64,000 bases of DNA from Darksidea phi. Taxonomy: Eukaryota > Ascomycota > Dothideomycetes > Pleosporales > Lentitheciaceae. A program made the translations under genes and the position numbers. The DNA lies in assembly GCA_030770425.1 (NCBI GenBank), contig JASJFT010000006.1:434001-498000 (forward strand), in the 5' to 3' direction. The notes below the pieces were generated by a model that was given only the letters and a program-made list of their open reading frames with translations, was not told the origin of the DNA and did not search any database. Positions 41,274 through 52,027 of this stretch are shown here, piece by piece. The number at the start of each line of letters is the position of its first letter. The first letter of the stretch is position 1.

Positions 41274-42753
41274 TTAGCCCTTCGCGGCACCAGCCTTAAT
41301 GAGCAATATGTCGCCATCTTCAACGACATAATCCTTGCCCTTGGTCATGATCTTGCCCTTCGCCTTCACGGCGGCTTCATCACCCTCCTCCTTTAATATA
41401 TTGAAGTTATACACGATGGCCTGAATGAAAGTCTTCTCAAAGTCGCCGTGGATGACACCAGCAGCTTGGGGAGCCTTGGTGCCATTCCGTATCGTCCATT
41501 GTCTGACCTCGTCTGTACCTGTTGTAAAGAAGCTACCAAGGTTGAGCGCCTTGCGCATGGTGGTGACAATCTTTGGCAACGCAGACTTGGTGCCAAGGTT
41601 CTTGAGCTCCTCGGTCGCCTCCGCGTCCTCCATCGCCGCCAGGCGCTCTTCGAGGGAAACAGAGACGGGAATGATGGGGTCGCCAGTGGCATTTTCTTTG
41701 ACCCAAGCGGCAATCTTAGGGAGATGCTTGTTCTTCTGGCGAATGTAGTCCTTCTCGCTGAGGTTGACAAGGAAGACGACGGGCTTAGCGGAGAGGAGGA
41801 AGAGAGGGTTGATGACCTCGACCTTAAAGATAGTTAGCGTATATCCGCCACCTCAATTTGATACGGAAATGTATTGGTAAAGTACGAAGTCAGAGTTGGA
41901 CGTCTTTTCAGGGAACCTCAGCGTTAATGAGGCATCAAAGAGCTGGGATTATAGAGCAATCGCTCTTTGTCATCTTTCGAAACAAAGGGAGCAAGGTTTT
42001 GACACATACCTCCTTTGGCGACCAGTTCCCTTTCCGGACATCCTTGCCATCCTTGAGCATCGCAAGGATCTTCTCGACAGTTGCTTGTTCCTCCCTCAAC
42101 TTCTTCATTTCCAAGCTCTGTCCGCCTCGCCGTGTCTCTTTGACGAGCTTCTCTAGGGCTTTCTCGACGAACTCAATGTCCTTGAGTCGCAGCTCCTCAC
42201 TGATGATGTCCAAGTCGCGGATGGGATCGACATCACCCTCAACGTGGATGATCTCGGCATCGTCGAAACACCGCACGACCTGGAAAATGGCGTCGACAGC
42301 TCGGATATGCGACAGGAAGGCGTTACCCAGACCGGCACCCGTTGAGGCTCCTTTGGTAAGACCGGCGATGTCGTAGACGGTCAAGTTGGCGGGGACTTGC
42401 GACTTGGGCTTGTAGTGATCGACCAGCCAGTCAAAGCGCTCATCAGGCACGATGACGCGGGCTTCTTCGGGGTCGATTGTGGCATAGGGGAAGTTCTACG
42501 CGGGTCAATGCAATTTTTTTTTTGGTTATGGCTGCACGCGACTTACGGCAGGGTTGCCGAGAGAGCACTTCGTAATTGCCTGGAACAGCGTTGATTTACC
42601 GACGTTCGCAAGGCCGACCTGGCGTCTGCTGTTAACGTAAGGACGTGATAGTAAAACTCAGCAAGGGCGCCTACTCACGATGCCGCTCTTGAGACTGTTG
42701 CCCGGTCTGCCGAGGAGGATCTTCTCCTCTTCTACCTTCTTCTTGGGGGGCAT
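41274..42753 (-). CDS. OLA1: Obg-like ATPase 1 (YchF family)
   Basis: A ribosome-associated P-loop ATPase linked to translation and stress responses. Exons on the minus strand are 42753-42679, 42618-42547, 42495-42010 and 41822-41274, giving 393 aa, essentially the length of yeast Ola1. Seen: the P-loop GLANVGKST, FPYATIDPEEARV, the G3 motif DIAGLTKGASTGAGLGNAFL, and NLSEKD where GTPases have NKxD, which explains ATP preference. A coiled-coil insertion and the C-terminal TGS domain (VIHGDFEKTFIQAIV) follow. Intron 3 is 187 bp, long for this locus. Upstream of the ATG the frame stays open for at least 45 codons that resemble a mitochondrial presequence but contain no ATG. The gene is divergent from the PPPDE gene. 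Confidence 0.95.
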
Positions 42754-43419
42754 TCTCTTGGACTTTGCGTAGGTGCGGGTGGTGGTGAGATTGGCGGTAA
42801 TGCGAACAGTGGGCAAAAAAGTAGAGTGGAAATGGCTAGAAAATTCGAGAGCAGTACTTGCTGCTGGTCGTGTAAAAGTGGGTATCAAAGAGAAAGAAAA
42901 GGTGAAGGGGCGGGTGGGGGGCGTGATGGAGGGGTAAGGGAGAGATGCTTTGCAGCGCCTCTCCTGTGGGTGGGCTCAACGGGACATGCGCTTGGTGTTG
43001 CTGCGAATCAATTTTTCCACCTCGCAGGTTTGGGCAAGGGCTCCCTGCCGCACGTGACCTAGCCGAAGCTGCACATGATGTGGCGGGTGTGGCTAGTCAT
43101 TGACGCCGAGTTCGGTACAGCTGTTTGGTCCAAGGCCGCCACTGACGCCGTCTCTTCACTATGCCTCAGCTTTCCCCTCCCCATTCATACCATTACCTCT
43201 CCTTCAAGGGCTGGCCCCGTCTTCCACCCTCCGTCCGCCCTCCATATATATCTCTCCTCGCCGTATCCTCCCGCATTCTGGCGTGGCAACAACAGGCAGC
43301 ACTTCATCACCTCAAGACCTTGAGCTCGCGTGCACCATTGGCTAAGCAATATTTTGCCGAACAGACCTCGTGTGCCTATCGCGAAGCTCCAGCCTGCTCC
43401 GACGCATCACGTATCCGCA
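42754..43419. promoter_or_regulatory. Divergent promoter of OLA1 and the PPPDE peptidase
   Basis: These 666 bp separate opposing start codons. The part next to OLA1 is in frame with it and codes for Arg/Thr-rich residues without an ATG. The rest is pyrimidine-rich, with no other gene. Confidence 0.45.
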
Positions 43420-44265
43420 ATGTCCTCATCGAGCCGTCCTAAACCGTCTCGCAAAAGCTCCGGCAATCACCGAAGCACACTATCGCTCCAAAGAACAGAG
43501 ATCAAAATCAATGTATACGACCTGCTTCCGCCCGGGAAGGTGTCGACAGTGCTCTGGGCTATCGGCAGCTCTCTCTTGCACTCCGGTGTTGTTATTGGCG
43601 ACCGGGAGTACGCGTATGGAGGTCATGATCAGCGTGGTCTGAGTGGGGTGTACTGGACGAAGCCTGGGCAAGAACCACCGGGCGGCACCTTCCGACAGGC
43701 CACACTCCATGGCTTTTCCTTTCGACCGGAAGAGGAGCTTAACACAATTATTCAAGAGGTAGGATCATATACTATATGGGCTGGAGAACCCTGCTGACCA
43801 CATCAGGCCTCTCAACAGTTTCTCGGTACCTCCTACAACCTCCTCACAAAGAACTGCAATCACTTCACCTCGTACCTCTGCGAGAAACTTACTGGTCGCC
43901 CCGGCCCAAGCTGGCTCAACCGCGCCGCTAGCATAGGCGTAGCTCTCCCATGCGTTGTACCACGGGAATGGATTGAGCCACCGGATCATGATACTGCGGA
44001 TGGAGAGCTCCTTGACGAGGACTTTGAAGACGAAAGATCGTCTATGCTGCGGCACGACCAAAGACGGCGCCAGCGAGCGTCTGAGGACGAGGCGGACGAA
44101 GAGGCGGAGAGGATATCTGGCACTGGCGGTGGAAGTGAGCAAGGAAGCGCAAGAGGGCATCCTCGGCACTCGACCAGAAATCATGCCCCCCGCCTCGTCA
44201 AAGATACTAACAATCGGGAGATTCCTCCAGCGGAGAGAGCCCCAATGCCCAGACGAATAACATGA
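43420..44265 (+). CDS. PPPDE (DESI-type) cysteine isopeptidase
   Basis: PPPDE proteins are papain-like cysteine proteases; characterised DESI members cleave SUMO or ubiquitin conjugates. Exons 43420-43758 and 43807-44265 with a 48-bp intron give 265 aa. The catalytic pair is His54 in LLHSGVVIGD and Cys130 in TKNCNHFTSYLC, with the family's YAYGGHD and FLGTSYNLLTKNCNHF. Residues 170-265 form an acidic, then basic, disordered tail not needed for the fold. I chose ATG 43420, preceded by CCGCA; a frame-open ATG at 43330 would add 30 residues. The substrate in fungi is not known. The 3' end faces the uS11m gene with 184 bp between stops. Confidence 0.87.
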
Positions 44266-44449
44266 AGTGTTGTCTGAAACGTTTTGAGTGTGTGCCTGGC
44301 TTGATGAACAGTGCCGTAATTTACAATATACCTAAGCCAGCGGATGCCATACTGTACATGTTTCTCCAATGTTCAATGAATGCCCGCACTGCTGATGCAA
44401 TAGCTAGCCCCTCTCCTCAAACATATCTCCTTTTCATTCATCCAACCAT

Positions 44450-45052
44450 CTAACCTAGCCTCCTGGGTTTCTTGCTTCTCGTTCCACCAAATTTTAACCG
44501 GGTCGAGTCAGACAACTTGGTTATTAAAGGGCGTATATTCTTTCCCTCGCTCCCTAAGATAGCCTTCGTGACTGCCTCCCTCCCGGGTCCAAAACCGCGG
44601 TACACTAGTTCAATGTTGGTGATGTCGCGCAACAACCCCTTGTCCTGGATTCTGCTCATGACGAATGCCGCAAGCTGATACGCGGCATCGTATGTCCCCC
44701 TCCCTGCCTTTTTGAACCCAATGTTTCCACACGACACCGATATGAGTGCGTCTCGGTTCGGCTTCGTTAGTGTGATGTGCGTGTTGTGCTTATGGGCGTA
44801 TATGTGGATGTGGTGTCGTTGGTCGGGCTCCCATTCTTGCTGCGTGAGGTTCTTGAATTCGCCGGTTGCGCTGGGTATTATGCTTCCGTATTGGAATGCA
44901 TCCGTTACTCTGTTGAAAACGTGGCTGACGTCGGCGGTGGGCTTTTTCGGCTGGAATCCGGCGAGGACGCGTGTTGAGCTGGAGAAAGATCGGGCAGGAA
45001 CGAGAGAGACGCGACAGGGTGTACAGATGGACCTAAAGGCGCGCAATGCCAT
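44450..45052 (-). CDS. Mitochondrial small-subunit ribosomal protein uS11m
   Basis: A component of the platform of the mitochondrial small ribosomal subunit (S11 family, yeast Mrps18). Starting at ATG 45052 it encodes 200 aa with a classic presequence (MALRAFRSICTPCRVSLVPA, then RSFSSS). The S11 core runs from HHIHIYAHKHNTHITLT through SVSCGNIGFKKAGRGTYDAA to LVYRGFGPGREAVTKAILG, and the basic end is RLKFGGTRSKKPRRLG. In-frame ATGs at 45064, 45115 and 45202 would add non-presequence residues, so 45052 is preferred. The gene is divergent from TIM44, another mitochondrial gene, across about 240 bp. Confidence 0.9.
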   Translation of the reverse strand: MALRAFRSICTPCRVSLVPARSFSSSTRVLAGFQPKKPTADVSHVFNRVTDAFQYGSIIPSATGEFKNLTQQEWEPDQRHHIHIYAHKHNTHITLTKPNRDALISVSCGNIGFKKAGRGTYDAAYQLAAFVMSRIQDKGLLRDITNIELVYRGFGPGREAVTKAILGSEGKNIRPLITKLSDSTRLKFGGTRSKKPRRLG

Positions 45053-45293
45053 GGGGGCGTCCATGTTGGGGGCGTCAATTGGGGATGGCCCGTTGAGGGA
45101 CTCGATGGAGGTCATGTTAAACCTAGTCGAAAAGTTGACCTCGGGTGGTCCAAGCGCGCCTTCAAATGAAATCGCCGCCTGCTCACCCGTTTCTGCTCTC
45201 ATCGTCCACGCGCGAACTAGCTGTTCCTCATCCCCTGGCCGATTCAACGTTCCAATTCTTATCTTCCACTTGTAATTTCACAGCTAGCATAGC
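45053..45293. promoter_or_regulatory. Divergent promoter of uS11m and TIM44
   Basis: These 241 bp lie between opposing start codons of two mitochondrial genes. A longer uS11m start would shorten the distance further. A shared promoter is likely, but no specific site is claimed. Confidence 0.45.
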
Positions 45294-47018
45294 ATGAGAC
45301 CGCCGGCTGCCAGCACCTTTTCCGCGAGGGCACGATGGTGCATACAACCTACTGCCGCCTCCCCCTCCAGCATCCCCGGCCGAGCGGCCGCATATAGACG
45401 GATATCTACAACGCCTTTAGCTTCACGGTCATCAGTGGCGCCCCGAAAATTACCCTCCGCGCACAACCCTCGACTGTCCCCTTTGCTATTTCTGCGGAGC
45501 GACTTCTTGCCCCAGGACGTGCTTTTCCACACCACCTCCGCATACATCCGCCACTTCTCTTCTCGTTCGGCCCTCTCTCAGCAAGCACACAAGCAGCCCA
45601 AACCAGATATAAAAGATACAGGGCCGAGACCGCAATCGGAGGCTAAGCAATCCACGACTTCTGAGGGTACCGCGGGAGAGAAGCCAGGGGAGCACGGGAA
45701 GGAGGGCGAGGCTAGGGAGAAGAAGGAGGGCGACGAAGAATCTAGCGAGCAAAAGGAAGATGAGGGCAAAGAGAAGAAGGACAAGCCGCCGCCTCCACCG
45801 CACGGCGACAAGACGCCATGGCAGGTATTTACCGAGACCTTGAAGACGGAGTTCCAGGCGTCAAAAGAGTGGAATGAGGGCACAAAACAATTGTCGGCGG
45901 GCGTGAACGACTTTACTCAGAATCCACGTGTGCAAAAGGCAAGGGATACATACAGTCAAGTCACGGACGCTGCATCGACGAAGACCGCCGAGGCATTGAA
46001 GACAACTGCGAGCGCAATTGGCACGGGTGCAGCATGGACATGGGACACTGCTCCTGTGAAGGGCGTGCGCAAAGTTGCCAACGTGACTGGTACTGGACTG
46101 GAGTATGTGACTCGGCCTGTACGCGAATCGAAGGCGTTCAAGGCGGTCAAGGAGACTGTTGATGATGGTAGCTCATCGCGATACGGAGGGTGGATCGAGA
46201 AAGAAGAGCGCAGGAAGAGGAGAGAATTGAGAGAACTCAACGAGTTACAGAGGACGGGTGGGAAGCCGCTGGAGCCAATGGAAGAGGATCCGGAGTGAGT
46301 ATCATAGACGGTGTGCAATTGATCTATACTGATGTGCACTAGGGCCGGCACGAATGTTACCCTCCACAAAGATGCCAAGTACAAGGAGATCTGGCGAGAT
46401 TTTAAGGACAACTCGCCCGTCATGCGTCGCTTTTCTAGCATGAAAGACGCTTATAACGAGTCGGATAACCCCCTTATTTCGACAGCTCGTAGCATATCGG
46501 ACCGCATCACTGGCTTCTTCGCCGAGAACGAGACTGCCATGGTCATCAAGAAGTTCCGCGAAATGGACCCCAATTTCCAGCTCGAGCCCTTCCTCACCGA
46601 AATGCGCGAATATATTCTCCCCGAAGTTCTGGACGCCTACGTCAAAGGCGATGTCGAAGTTCTGAAACTCTGGCTGTCAGCGGCGCAGTACCAAGTGTAT
46701 GCGGCACTGATGCAACAATACACCACGGCAGGCCTCAAATCAGATGGCAAAATTGTGGATATCAGGAATGTGGACATTCTGAACGCGCGTTTATTGGAGC
46801 CAGGAGACATTCCGGTCTTCATCATCACTTGCAGAACACAAGAGGTGCACACATACAGAAACGCCAAAACTGGCAAGCTGGCTGCTGGCATGGACGACAA
46901 GGTGCAGCAGGTGACATACGCTATTGGTGTAACGAGGATACCCGAGGATGTCAGCAACCCGGAGACGAGAGGGTGGAGGTTCATTGAGCTACAGAAGAGC
47001 GCCAGGGACTACTATTGA
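45294..47018 (+). CDS. TIM44: Mitochondrial import inner membrane translocase subunit Tim44
   Basis: Tim44 anchors mitochondrial Hsp70 to the TIM23 channel and drives import of matrix proteins. Exons 45294-46294 and 46343-47018 with a 48-bp intron give 558 aa. The Arg/Ser/Ala-rich presequence (residues 1-95) contains RHFSSRSAL. A highly charged Glu/Lys region follows (about 100-160), ending with a PPPPPHGDK turn. The Hsp70/channel-binding N-domain includes TPWQVFTETLKTEFQASKEW and WIEKEERRKRRELREL. The C-terminal Tim44-like domain (residues 350-558) has DPNFQLEPFLTEMREYILPE and LDAYVKGDVEVLKLWLSAAQ, and ends with ETRGWRFIELQKSARDYY. Length and order match the family. Confidence 0.95.
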
Positions 47019-48037
47019 GCCTCGACACTAGCGTCTATCGCTATGTACCAACACTTTCGTTCCTACATCTTGTTCTTATATTCTCCAATCTAGCACTGGC
47101 AGTACTCCGGCGGCATTCTCGGCGTCCAAAAGGTCACTCACCCTCTTCTTCTAACATGTTTTACTATGGCGTCCTTTTTAGGGCGCTTTTAGCTTCTAAT
47201 TGCGGAGTCTTTCTGTTTAGCTCCATGGGAACGGCAGCATGAATGTTGCTATGATATAATTCCCCACTCTCATGCATGTATAATACTTCTGTAGATGATT
47301 GGGCGGATATTGGGTTGGGAAGTGTAGTGTGTACGGGTGTATGATTGCGGGTTGTGGAGAACAACGAATGAAAACAAGAGAAACGCAATCCACACAACCA
47401 AGCATCAATATCAGCAACGTGTATCTAAAGGAGGCCAGCAATGTGTCATTGCAAATTAGAGGCTACACTTTTCTACAAAAGTCGACGAAGATTGGTAAGC
47501 TAACAGTCACTTTGATCGGGTCCCATTTGGTGTCATAGAGCTACACCAACATGCTCAGAGTGTTAGTATATATATCCAATACCCAAGATTCGGCATTAGT
47601 GATTACTTTTGTCGATATCTTTCACAGAGTTGTCAATTTGGTTTTCACGAACCCATAACTGGGTCTCCTATCTTCGGCGAGAGGGTTCCTTGACAAAAAT
47701 GTTACATTCATATGGAGTTCGCTGCTCGGAACCCTTGAACAGCGGCGGCCGTCGTAATGCACGCCAGCCAAACCCAGGCATCCATCTTACTTCATACATC
47801 GGCCGAGACTTCTGTCAGAAAACGCGCGTATTGTAAATTTTTTCCTCAGCCTGGCCATACCGCCTCTTGTTCGACCAAACAAAAGTTCCGTCGGAACGGA
47901 CCCTAAGCCGAGGCAACTTTGCTCGCCGATGGCCCGAGCGCAGCAGGCGCATACCTTACTGACCGCCAACAGCCATACGGGCATGTCGCAATCCTTCTAG
48001 CGGCTTTGAGTGGGTACTTTTTCGCGCAGCTTTGATA
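47019..48037. other. Intergenic: TIM44 3' flank and thioesterase promoter
   Basis: About 1.0 kb between two plus-strand genes. Open frames are under 90 codons and overlap. No RNA gene or repeat is seen. Confidence 0.5.
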
Positions 48038-49070
48038 ATGTATGCCGTCGCAAGGAAGACCGCTTGGGGAGCCTTAGCTAGGGGCAATGTTGTGCCGGTC
48101 CCCGGGGGTATAAGTAGGAGGGTGGCAGACGGCTACCTGAGATGCAGATTCGAGCAAAGAAGTACTGGATTGAGAAAGCAGAGTACTGTCGCCGAAGGTA
48201 AGTGGTTGTCTCTAAGTTTGTCTTCTTAGAATTACTTGCTATCTGCTATATCAAACCCTTCGAGCAATTGCAGACTAATCTCAGCCAGCATCACAATCTA
48301 CGAAACCCGCCTTACGACCAGCTACCGAACCGCTCCCCAAACCTAAAAAGCCGCTCTATATTCGAGCACCCGTAGCCGTCGCCCTCACACTCCTAACCTT
48401 CACCCTCGGCTTCGTCATGGCCGCCGCCCCCGCGCTCCCCACGGCACTCTCGCTCTATCAACCACCCACCGACGAAGAAACACTCTCTCTCTTCACACCA
48501 TCCACAGAGGAAATTGCCGCCATAGAAAAACAAATCTTCGAGCATTCTCTCACACGGTCTCTCTTGGAGGACGAGAAATACATCGCGAGCAGACCGCATC
48601 TGAAGATTCCGGAGCAGATGCGGGCGCAAAGTCTGACAGGCGGCACGTTATTGGGTCCAGACAAGATTGCGGTACCGCCCTTGCAGTTTACTACTATAGA
48701 CGGGTCTTCGTTCGTTTCCCTTCAATACTTAGGCAGGGCGTTATGCGGGCACCCTGGCATCGTCCATGGCGGTCTACTAGCCACACTCCTTGACGAAGGG
48801 CTCGCGAGATGTTGTTTCCCGGCACTCCCCAACAAAGTCGCTGTTACCGCCTCCCTCAAAATCGATTACAAGAGGCCAGCGATGGCGGGACAGATTATCG
48901 TCCTAAGAGCGACGACGACCAGGGTAGAGGGGAGGAAAGCGTGGGTAACAGGTCGTTTGGAAACGTTGGCAGATGAGTCGAAGGGCGAGAAGCCGGTCGT
49001 ACTTACAGAGGGAGAGGCGTTATTCATTGAGCCGAGACAGGCGGCTAGCCTGAAGAGGGTTGTTAATTAG
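48038..49070 (+). CDS. Hotdog-fold thioesterase family protein, membrane-anchored
   Basis: A probable acyl-CoA thioesterase of the PaaI/THEM4-like group. Exons 48038-48197 and 48289-49070 with a 91-bp intron give 313 aa. Exon 1 is a basic leader (ARKTAWGALARGN, ISRRVADGY, FEQRSTGLRKQST) typical of mitochondrial import. A transmembrane helix follows (VAVALTLLTFTLGFVMAA, about residues 78-95). The hotdog domain lies in the second half, with the active-site region HPGIVHGGLLATLLDEGLAR and the strand VAVTASLKIDYKRPAMAGQI. Orientation suggests an inner-membrane anchor. The acceptor at 48288 was chosen because other acceptors give a stop or a frame change. The domain is clear; the substrate is unknown. 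Confidence 0.85.
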
Positions 49071-50194
49071 GTGGGCGGAGAAGCTGGGGGGTTTGGGTTT
49101 AGGAAAAGGAGTTGCATATAGATGGCGTTTGATGTTCATTGGGTCGCACTCGAAGGAGCTTAATAGCAGAGATGTGAGGATAAATTGGGTGGCATAGTTT
49201 GTGTAAACCGTTGTAGACGTAGACCGATTTGCGTAACTTGATTGTTTAAACTTCCAATTCCCTTCAACCACCGAGGCTGGAACAGGAAGCACGAGTGCAT
49301 CTCTCCGCGCAGGTGAGGTCCAGCACGCAGGTCCTCCACGCTCTTGTCAAGAAACAGACAGCAACCGGAAAGAAGAACGCCATTACCTGAAAGCACGTTT
49401 GGTCAGGTAGCGGACGGCTTCGAGGATAAGGTTTGCAAACAATGATGCGATCAAACTCGCAGGTCTTGACGCTATCTTCTTCACTCTTCATTTAGTAAGA
49501 GGTCTACATCCTAGCTGTGATTGGATAACGACAGCAGCGGAGACGACGAAAAATATGTGCAGCCAAAGGTCAGAGCTGTCAGGCGAGTATAAGAACATCG
49601 GCAAGCAGAGACATGACGAGCAAGAAGGAAGGAAAACAGGAATACCCAGCTCATACTAAAAAGAGAAACTAAGACTTTATACAAATTCTGGGGGTTTAGT
49701 AGCAGCATATATGCACGCAAAAAACAAGTGCTAGCAGCAAGGAGCAGTATGCTTAGTATATAGCTGGTGTATGCGCGCGCGCGCCTATACTTTTGTATCC
49801 GGGTTTGAATCGAGTAGTCTAAGATGTTGCTTTTGTGGGATTATGCAATGGAGGGTAGGACTGCTGGTGAAGGATGGCCTTCGTACGTCTAATACTAGGA
49901 GAGTACAAAGTTGGGATCAGGGAATAGAAAGCTTGTAACTGTAGACTTAGATTTCCACACTCTTGTCTCATCTTCTTTCCTCTTAATTGCACGAGTGACA
50001 ACAAAGCTTGTGAATGGATATAGGTTGAAACCTGCTATTGAGGGTATAGTCACCGTTCAAAAGTAATATGATAGTATCCAAAAAGAGATGTATTGCGATG
50101 CGAGCGCTCCAGAACGCCTTTTGTAAATGCAAGACAAAGGAGATTTCGAACAGACAATGATAAACCTTCGCTAGCCAATTCTAGTAGAGTTGAT
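49071..50194. other. Convergent 3' flanks of the thioesterase and HExxH genes
   Basis: About 1.1 kb with no supported gene. It contains an alternating purine-pyrimidine GC run at about 49776-49787 and otherwise AT-rich UTR-like sequence. Confidence 0.5.
49776..49787. repeat. (CG)n alternating tract
   Basis: A run of six CG-type dinucleotides inside a longer alternating purine-pyrimidine stretch (TGTATGCGCGCGCGCGCC). Such tracts can adopt Z-form DNA; no function is shown here. Confidence 0.6.
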
Positions 50195-52027
50195 TTACAC
50201 CTCCGACAATTGCTCTTCCGTCATATCGTCGTCGGAATTTCTGGCTTCCCTTGCTTTCTTCTCACCACCCACTTCCACATCCGCTTCGACGATTTCCTTT
50301 GATACGCAGGCCACTGCATCAACCGTGTTCTTCCGCTTGTGACCGTACGGGCTCCACCTTCTTCCTTCGGGTGGTCGCTGCGGCTTCCGATTACTTGAAT
50401 TTGGATTCTTCACAATCTGACCGTCGTCCATACGGTGGAATGTTGTATCTCTTCCATCCACATGATCAGAAATATCGGCATCCTTCTCGTCTTCCCATAC
50501 CATGAGGTTGGTCCCGTTGACCTCTATGGATCGGCATCCCGTACGGGGGACGTGAAAAACAGTGGTGTCGGATGAAGTGAAGTCCTGCTCCCAAGTTTCC
50601 TTCTGCTGAATCTTGGTGATATAATCCATTGGGAGGGTGTATAGGACGTTGTCTTCTTTATCGTAGACTTCCTTCAAAGGGTAACTCAGCACAGCTAGTC
50701 CAAGGCCGCAGTCGACGCGGGAAGAGATGGGATGCAGTCGTCCGCCGAAGACTTTTAGTTCGAAAGCGATACCAGACTCAGTCCACATGTTCTCATTGAA
50801 GAAGACCTCTGGCTCGCCTAATGGATGCTCATGGTGAGGTCCCGAGACTTCGATGAAGTGTGCCATTTCGTGTGCAAGGCAAACAGCCAGAAAAAGGTTG
50901 AAGCGCAGTACCATGGCAGGCTCCGGATATACCAGCATGCTTAGTTTCTTTGCTGTGGTGTAAAAGTCAGAATGGAGGCAGACTCTGCTGGTGTGACATT
51001 TGCGGTCGAGCTTGCGCATTAGTCCGTTTTTGTAGTCGGCAACCAGGCCCATCGAAGCATAGGCAGGGTCGGGCGGCAATGGGTCGCGGTGGAACATGAA
51101 ATGTACTGTGTCGATCTGGTCGTCTATGAAGCTTTTGAAGCTGGCTGCATTCTCTTCTGACCACGCTACATCTTCGCGGATGCGATAACAGGGTTGTCCG
51201 TAAGCTTCCGATGTCTTCTCGCACGCTTTTCTTTCACCGAAGACCAATGTGTGCCAAAATATCGAAGTAGCTCTGGAGAACAGCATCAGAGTGCTCAGTC
51301 GCAGAGCAGGCTTCAGCGTTTCGTAGATATCATCGGAGCAACCGTGAAAATTCTCTGCGCGGAATATTGGGTGTATTTCGTTGTCCAGAGTTGACTCGGT
51401 AATAAGAGTATCTTCGGAGAATGCGACCGCTTGCCTTTTTATCAATTCGATGGGGTCGAAGCCTAGTTTGACCGACTTTTTCTTTGCTGGATCCTTTCGG
51501 TGGCCGAGAAGGCGTCGATATTTCTCCAGAACTTTCCGATCTGCAACCTGGGCGAGATGGTGGTTGATGGAGATACTCAACTGTAACCCGAAGTCCTTGG
51601 GTACTTCAATTGTGGAGGGAGTGAATGTGGAAGAGTTTTCGTAGCTTAGGACATCCGGTAAATCGCGCACGAGCTTATCGATACATTCATCCATGATGAC
51701 CCCTTCTTGAAGCTTGTGAAGAAGCACGGCATTTTCCCCTCGCCCCTGTATCTGGTATTCACCCTCTCCAGCATCCGGTAGTAAATGACGCATATTCTTC
51801 GCCGCGGTCGGTGGTGGCCCGCACGCCGCGGGCGGTGTCGTCGCTCCGGTTGGGGTCCATTCCATGCTATCGGGGTCTTCCTGTGCAAATACCGCGTCAT
51901 TCCCCGCCCCAATCTCCTCTTCTGCTACGTCATCTTCGGCATCCGGGTCCTGCTGCAGGCGTTCCTCCAGCAGATGACTGACATGGATCATTGCCTCATA
52001 CGCTTTCCTGTAACGAAAGGGATCCAT
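50195..52027 (-). CDS. Uncharacterised protein with an HExxH zinc-metallopeptidase-like motif
   Basis: Single exon, 610 aa from ATG 52027; the frame is open upstream but lacks an earlier ATG. I do not recognise the family. At residues 386-390 there is HEMAH in the context VCLAHEMAHFIEVSG, and Glu417 lies 27 residues further on in WTESGIAFE. Together these resemble a gluzincin-type zinc site, where a third ligand Glu follows HExxH by 20-35 residues. Upstream lies a helical region, including LRLSTLMLFSRATSIFWHTL, that may bury the site. The N-terminal ~100 residues are acidic and low in complexity. The C-terminal ~110 residues are basic and disordered (KPQRPPEGRRWSPYGHKRK), probably nuclear. 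There is no signal peptide or propeptide. A metalloprotease is an inference from the motif. Confidence 0.75.
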   Translation of the reverse strand: MDPFRYRKAYEAMIHVSHLLEERLQQDPDAEDDVAEEEIGAGNDAVFAQEDPDSMEWTPTGATTPPAACGPPPTAAKNMRHLLPDAGEGEYQIQGRGENAVLLHKLQEGVIMDECIDKLVRDLPDVLSYENSSTFTPSTIEVPKDFGLQLSISINHHLAQVADRKVLEKYRRLLGHRKDPAKKKSVKLGFDPIELIKRQAVAFSEDTLITESTLDNEIHPIFRAENFHGCSDDIYETLKPALRLSTLMLFSRATSIFWHTLVFGERKACEKTSEAYGQPCYRIREDVAWSEENAASFKSFIDDQIDTVHFMFHRDPLPPDPAYASMGLVADYKNGLMRKLDRKCHTSRVCLHSDFYTTAKKLSMLVYPEPAMVLRFNLFLAVCLAHEMAHFIEVSGPHHEHPLGEPEVFFNENMWTESGIAFELKVFGGRLHPISSRVDCGLGLAVLSYPLKEVYDKEDNVLYTLPMDYITKIQQKETWEQDFTSSDTTVFHVPRTGCRSIEVNGTNLMVWEDEKDADISDHVDGRDTTFHRMDDGQIVKNPNSSNRKPQRPPEGRRWSPYGHKRKNTVDAVACVSKEIVEADVEVGGEKKAREARNSDDDMTEEQLSEV

